Shown here in pieces: positions 61,886-64,000 of a DNA stretch of 64,000 bases (position 1 is its first letter; each line of letters opens with the position of its first letter). The position numbers were made by a program, and so were the translations under genes. The notes below the pieces were generated by a model. That model did not search any database, was not told the origin of the DNA, and was given only the letters and a program-made list of their open reading frames with translations. Source of the stretch: Paractinoplanes bogorensis (GTDB lineage Bacteria > Actinomycetota > Actinomycetes > Mycobacteriales > Micromonosporaceae); NCBI RefSeq assembly GCF_018829635.1, contig NZ_JAHKKG010000024.1, forward strand, positions 16,281 to 80,280, given 5' to 3'.

Positions 61886-62500
61886 GTGAGGCGGCCACCA
61901 CTGACACGCGAGGCCATCGTCGCCGCGGCCCGGCAGCTCGCCCAGGACGGCGGCGTCGAAGCGGTGACCATGCGCCGGGTGGCCGCCGCCCTCGACTGTT
62001 CGGCGATGGCCCTCTACCGCCACGTCACCGACCGCGACGACCTGCTGTTGCTGGCGCTGGCCGACCTGGCCGAGGGCATCGACATCACCGTCCCGCCCGG
62101 GCCGCCCGCCGACCAGGTGCAGGCCCTGTTCGAGCGCATGTTCACCTTTCTGCGGGCCAACGGCTGGGCGGTCGACGTCCTGCGCCGGGGCGAGCTCTTC
62201 GCTCCCCGCGCTCTGCATTTCGTCGAACTGGCCCTGGACGCCCTCTCCCGCGGCGGCCTGCCCCCGGCCGAGGCCACGGCCGGCTACCTGGCCTTGTGGA
62301 ACTTCACCATCGGCAGCCTCTGCTCCGAGCGCCCCACCACTTCCGAGGCCCTCGCCCGTCGCCAGTCCGTGGTCGACCAGGCCCCGCTGCAGCAACTTCC
62401 CCACGTGGCCACGGCACTCCCGATCCTGGACGCCACCTCCCGCACCGACGCCTACTCGCACGGCCTGCGAGCCCTGATCAGGGGCCTTCTCCCCCTATAG
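61886..62500 (+). CDS. TetR-family regulator
   Basis: A 204-residue regulator with an HTH (IVAAARQLAQDGGVEAVTMR, then LDCSAMALYRHVTDRDDL) of the type with a TetR_C actinobacterial ligand domain. It is divergent from the IrtAB-like genes across the iron box, so it may regulate them or itself. TAGGGT lies 7 nt before the GTG start. Confidence 0.88.
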   Translation: MRRPPLTREAIVAAARQLAQDGGVEAVTMRRVAAALDCSAMALYRHVTDRDDLLLLALADLAEGIDITVPPGPPADQVQALFERMFTFLRANGWAVDVLRRGELFAPRALHFVELALDALSRGGLPPAEATAGYLALWNFTIGSLCSERPTTSEALARRQSVVDQAPLQQLPHVATALPILDATSRTDAYSHGLRALIRGLLPL

Positions 62501-62508
62501 TGCCGGGC

Positions 62509-63600
62509 ATGACCTGGTTCGACGCGCCGTCCCTGATCGAGGGGACCGAGTTGGCCGTACGCATCCTCCGCTCGGCCGGCACGCCGATCGACATACGCCC
62601 GACCGGTGTCCGGGTCCACGCCGGCACGACCGTCAGCCAGGATCTGGGGCTGACTCCCGACGATCTCGGTCTGCAGCAGCTGAGCGTCGTCTTCGAGTCC
62701 CCCGACCCACCCGCGGTGCGGGGATTCTGGCAGCGCGTGCTCGACTACACGCCCACAGAGGACGGTCTGTCGGATCCGCTCCGACGCGACCCCACGATCC
62801 ATATCCGCCCGTCGACCGAGCCGCGCCCATTACGGAACCGCATCCACCTCGACGTGGTTCGCCCCGCCGCCGCGGTGGCCCAGGCCAGCCCCGGCGAGCC
62901 TTCGGGCCCGTACGGCGTCTGCCACACCGACCCGGACGGCAACGAGGTCGACCTGGTGCCCGCCGAGCCGCTCGCCGGCGCCCCCGACTGGCACACGGCC
63001 TTCAGCGCGATGGCGTGTTATCGCACGTCTTCGCCGGCCCAGCAGTGTGCTTTGGCCACCGCCGCGGCCGCGCTGGCCACCGAGGCGGGCTTTCCGCTGC
63101 TCATCGACCTCCGTCCCGGCTTGGTGATCCTCGACAGCGGCAAAGACATGTGGGAGCCCCACGCCCACGGCCTGGACCTGGACTTCGCCACCCTGGCCGC
63201 CGCCATCTCAGCCGCCGCGCGGGGCCTGGGCGTCGCCGCCGACCCCGGGATGCCACGCTTCACGCAGCTCTTCCTGGACGCAGCCGACGTTCCCGCCGTA
63301 CGCGCGTTCTGGCTGACCACCCTCAACTACGCCCCAGACCGCCGAACAGGCTTAACCGACATCCACGATCCACGCCACCTGAACCCGGTGCTGGTGTTCC
63401 AGCCCTTGGACGCCTCCGACACACCCCGCCGCAACCAGCGCAACCGCATCCACTTGGAGCTGACCGTCCCCACCACCCAGGCACAATCGCGGGTAGCCAA
63501 AGCAATAGCAGCCAACGGCCACCTCTTGGACCAGTCAGAAAGCCGCTGGCACCTGGCCGACCCCGAGGGCAACGAGCTGGTGATAACCGAACACAGCTGA
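62509..63600 (+). CDS. Double VOC/glyoxalase-like protein
   Basis: A 363-residue protein with an N-terminal segment resembling pterin-4a-carbinolamine-dehydratase-like regions (residues 1-60) and two VOC-type modules (about 65-155 and 245-363). Repeated RNRIHLDV / RNRIHLEL and DPDGNEVDLV / DPEGNELVIT motifs mark the duplication. Such proteins often bind small molecules or confer resistance; no substrate is evident. TATAGT 7 nt before the ATG is an almost ideal leaderless promoter. Confidence 0.8.
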   Translation: MTWFDAPSLIEGTELAVRILRSAGTPIDIRPTGVRVHAGTTVSQDLGLTPDDLGLQQLSVVFESPDPPAVRGFWQRVLDYTPTEDGLSDPLRRDPTIHIRPSTEPRPLRNRIHLDVVRPAAAVAQASPGEPSGPYGVCHTDPDGNEVDLVPAEPLAGAPDWHTAFSAMACYRTSSPAQQCALATAAAALATEAGFPLLIDLRPGLVILDSGKDMWEPHAHGLDLDFATLAAAISAAARGLGVAADPGMPRFTQLFLDAADVPAVRAFWLTTLNYAPDRRTGLTDIHDPRHLNPVLVFQPLDASDTPRRNQRNRIHLELTVPTTQAQSRVAKAIAANGHLLDQSESRWHLADPEGNELVITEHS

Positions 63601-63782
63601 GACCCGGCCAGGCCGACAAACGGCAAGAGCCAAAGCGCAGCCACCAAGGCCACAGCGCGACAGACCAACGCGCTACGCACCGAAAGCGCAACACACAGGA
63701 TCGGGCCAACGAGCACAGGCCGACGAGCACCGAACCAAAGCCGTCGGCACCAGGCAACAGGGCGACGAGTAGGGGGCGACAG

Positions 63783-64000
63783 GACCTGCCGACCGCGACG
63801 AAGTCGCCAACCCCTACCGCGACGCCAGTCGCAGGACCCAGACCTGTCGGTCGCGACGAAGTCGCCAACCCCAACCGCGACGCCAGTCGCAGGACCCAGA
63901 CCTGTCGGTCGCGACGAAGTCGCCAACCCCAACCGCGACGCCAGTCGCAGGACCCAGACCTGTCGGTCGCGACGAAGTCGCCAACCCCAACCGCGACGCC
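63783..64000. repeat. 58-bp palindromic tandem repeat array, cut by the window end
   Basis: Units start at 63783, 63841, 63899 and 63957 (period 58 bp), the last truncated at 64000. Each contains GCGAC-GAA-GTCGC and GCGAC-GCCA-GTCGC hairpins, homologous to the array at 58021-58140. The preceding 63601-63782 holds no recognisable gene. Confidence 0.92.

Overview
The window reads as chromosome of a high-GC filamentous actinobacterium, most likely Micromonosporaceae and Actinoplanes-like. This is inferred from two WhiB proteins, a nickel superoxide dismutase with its own peptidase, a mycothiol-type SigR/RsrA pair, the 24-residue ribosomal protein bL37, an actinobacterial initiator tRNA, many GTG starts and secreted glycan hydrolases. 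No database search was possible, so family names rest on motifs and gene context.

Layout. 1-11 kb: the 3' part of kgd, a ketopantoate-reductase-like gene with a divergent TetR, the pta-ackA acetate operon, a lipoprotein hydrolase, an MDR oxidoreductase and malic enzyme. 11-13 kb: divergent sodN/sodX, an RsbW-like protein and a FadR-type regulator. 13-31 kb: a block whose order matches, as I recall it, Mycobacterium tuberculosis Rv3217c-Rv3228: membrane protein, lipid kinase, whiB1, pdtaS, biotinyl protein, bL37, rsrA-sigR, YedK/HMCES, aroA, rsgA, followed by hisN. It is interrupted by a translationally coupled sulfite-assimilation operon (sirA, zinc ribbon, cysH, sirB) with a small leader peptide, and by SIS and TPR genes. 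31-35 kb: two RsbW-like proteins, DUF5709 and a two-component pair. 35-39 kb: a polysaccharide-lytic island with a GH16 beta-glucanase, a GH16-like protein lacking the catalytic motif, and a GH46 chitosanase. 39-49 kb: malQ, small proteins, TerC, a pentapeptide-repeat protein, a lamin-tail secreted protein, and a TetR/SDR pair with three operator copies.

49-54.3 kb carries the most interesting system: five overlapping genes of the functionally uncharacterised STM4015-4014-4013-4012-4011 set (leucine-rich protein, ATP-grasp-like protein, sulfatase-like hydrolase, two radical SAM enzymes). They are followed by a 105-aa protein and a DUF6745 protein. The ATP-grasp gene contains a 48-bp, 16-residue tandem repeat.

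55.8-58.2 kb is a gene-poor, repeat-rich stretch with a decayed repeat gene, a 40-bp minisatellite and a 60-bp palindromic tandem repeat, ending at tRNA-fMet. 58.3-63.6 kb holds an IrtAB-like ABC transporter pair behind an iron box, a TetR and a double VOC protein. The window ends in 58-bp repeats of the same family as the 60-bp repeat. Many genes show a TANNNT hexamer 6-8 nt before an ATG or GTG and no Shine-Dalgarno, which points to frequent leaderless transcription.
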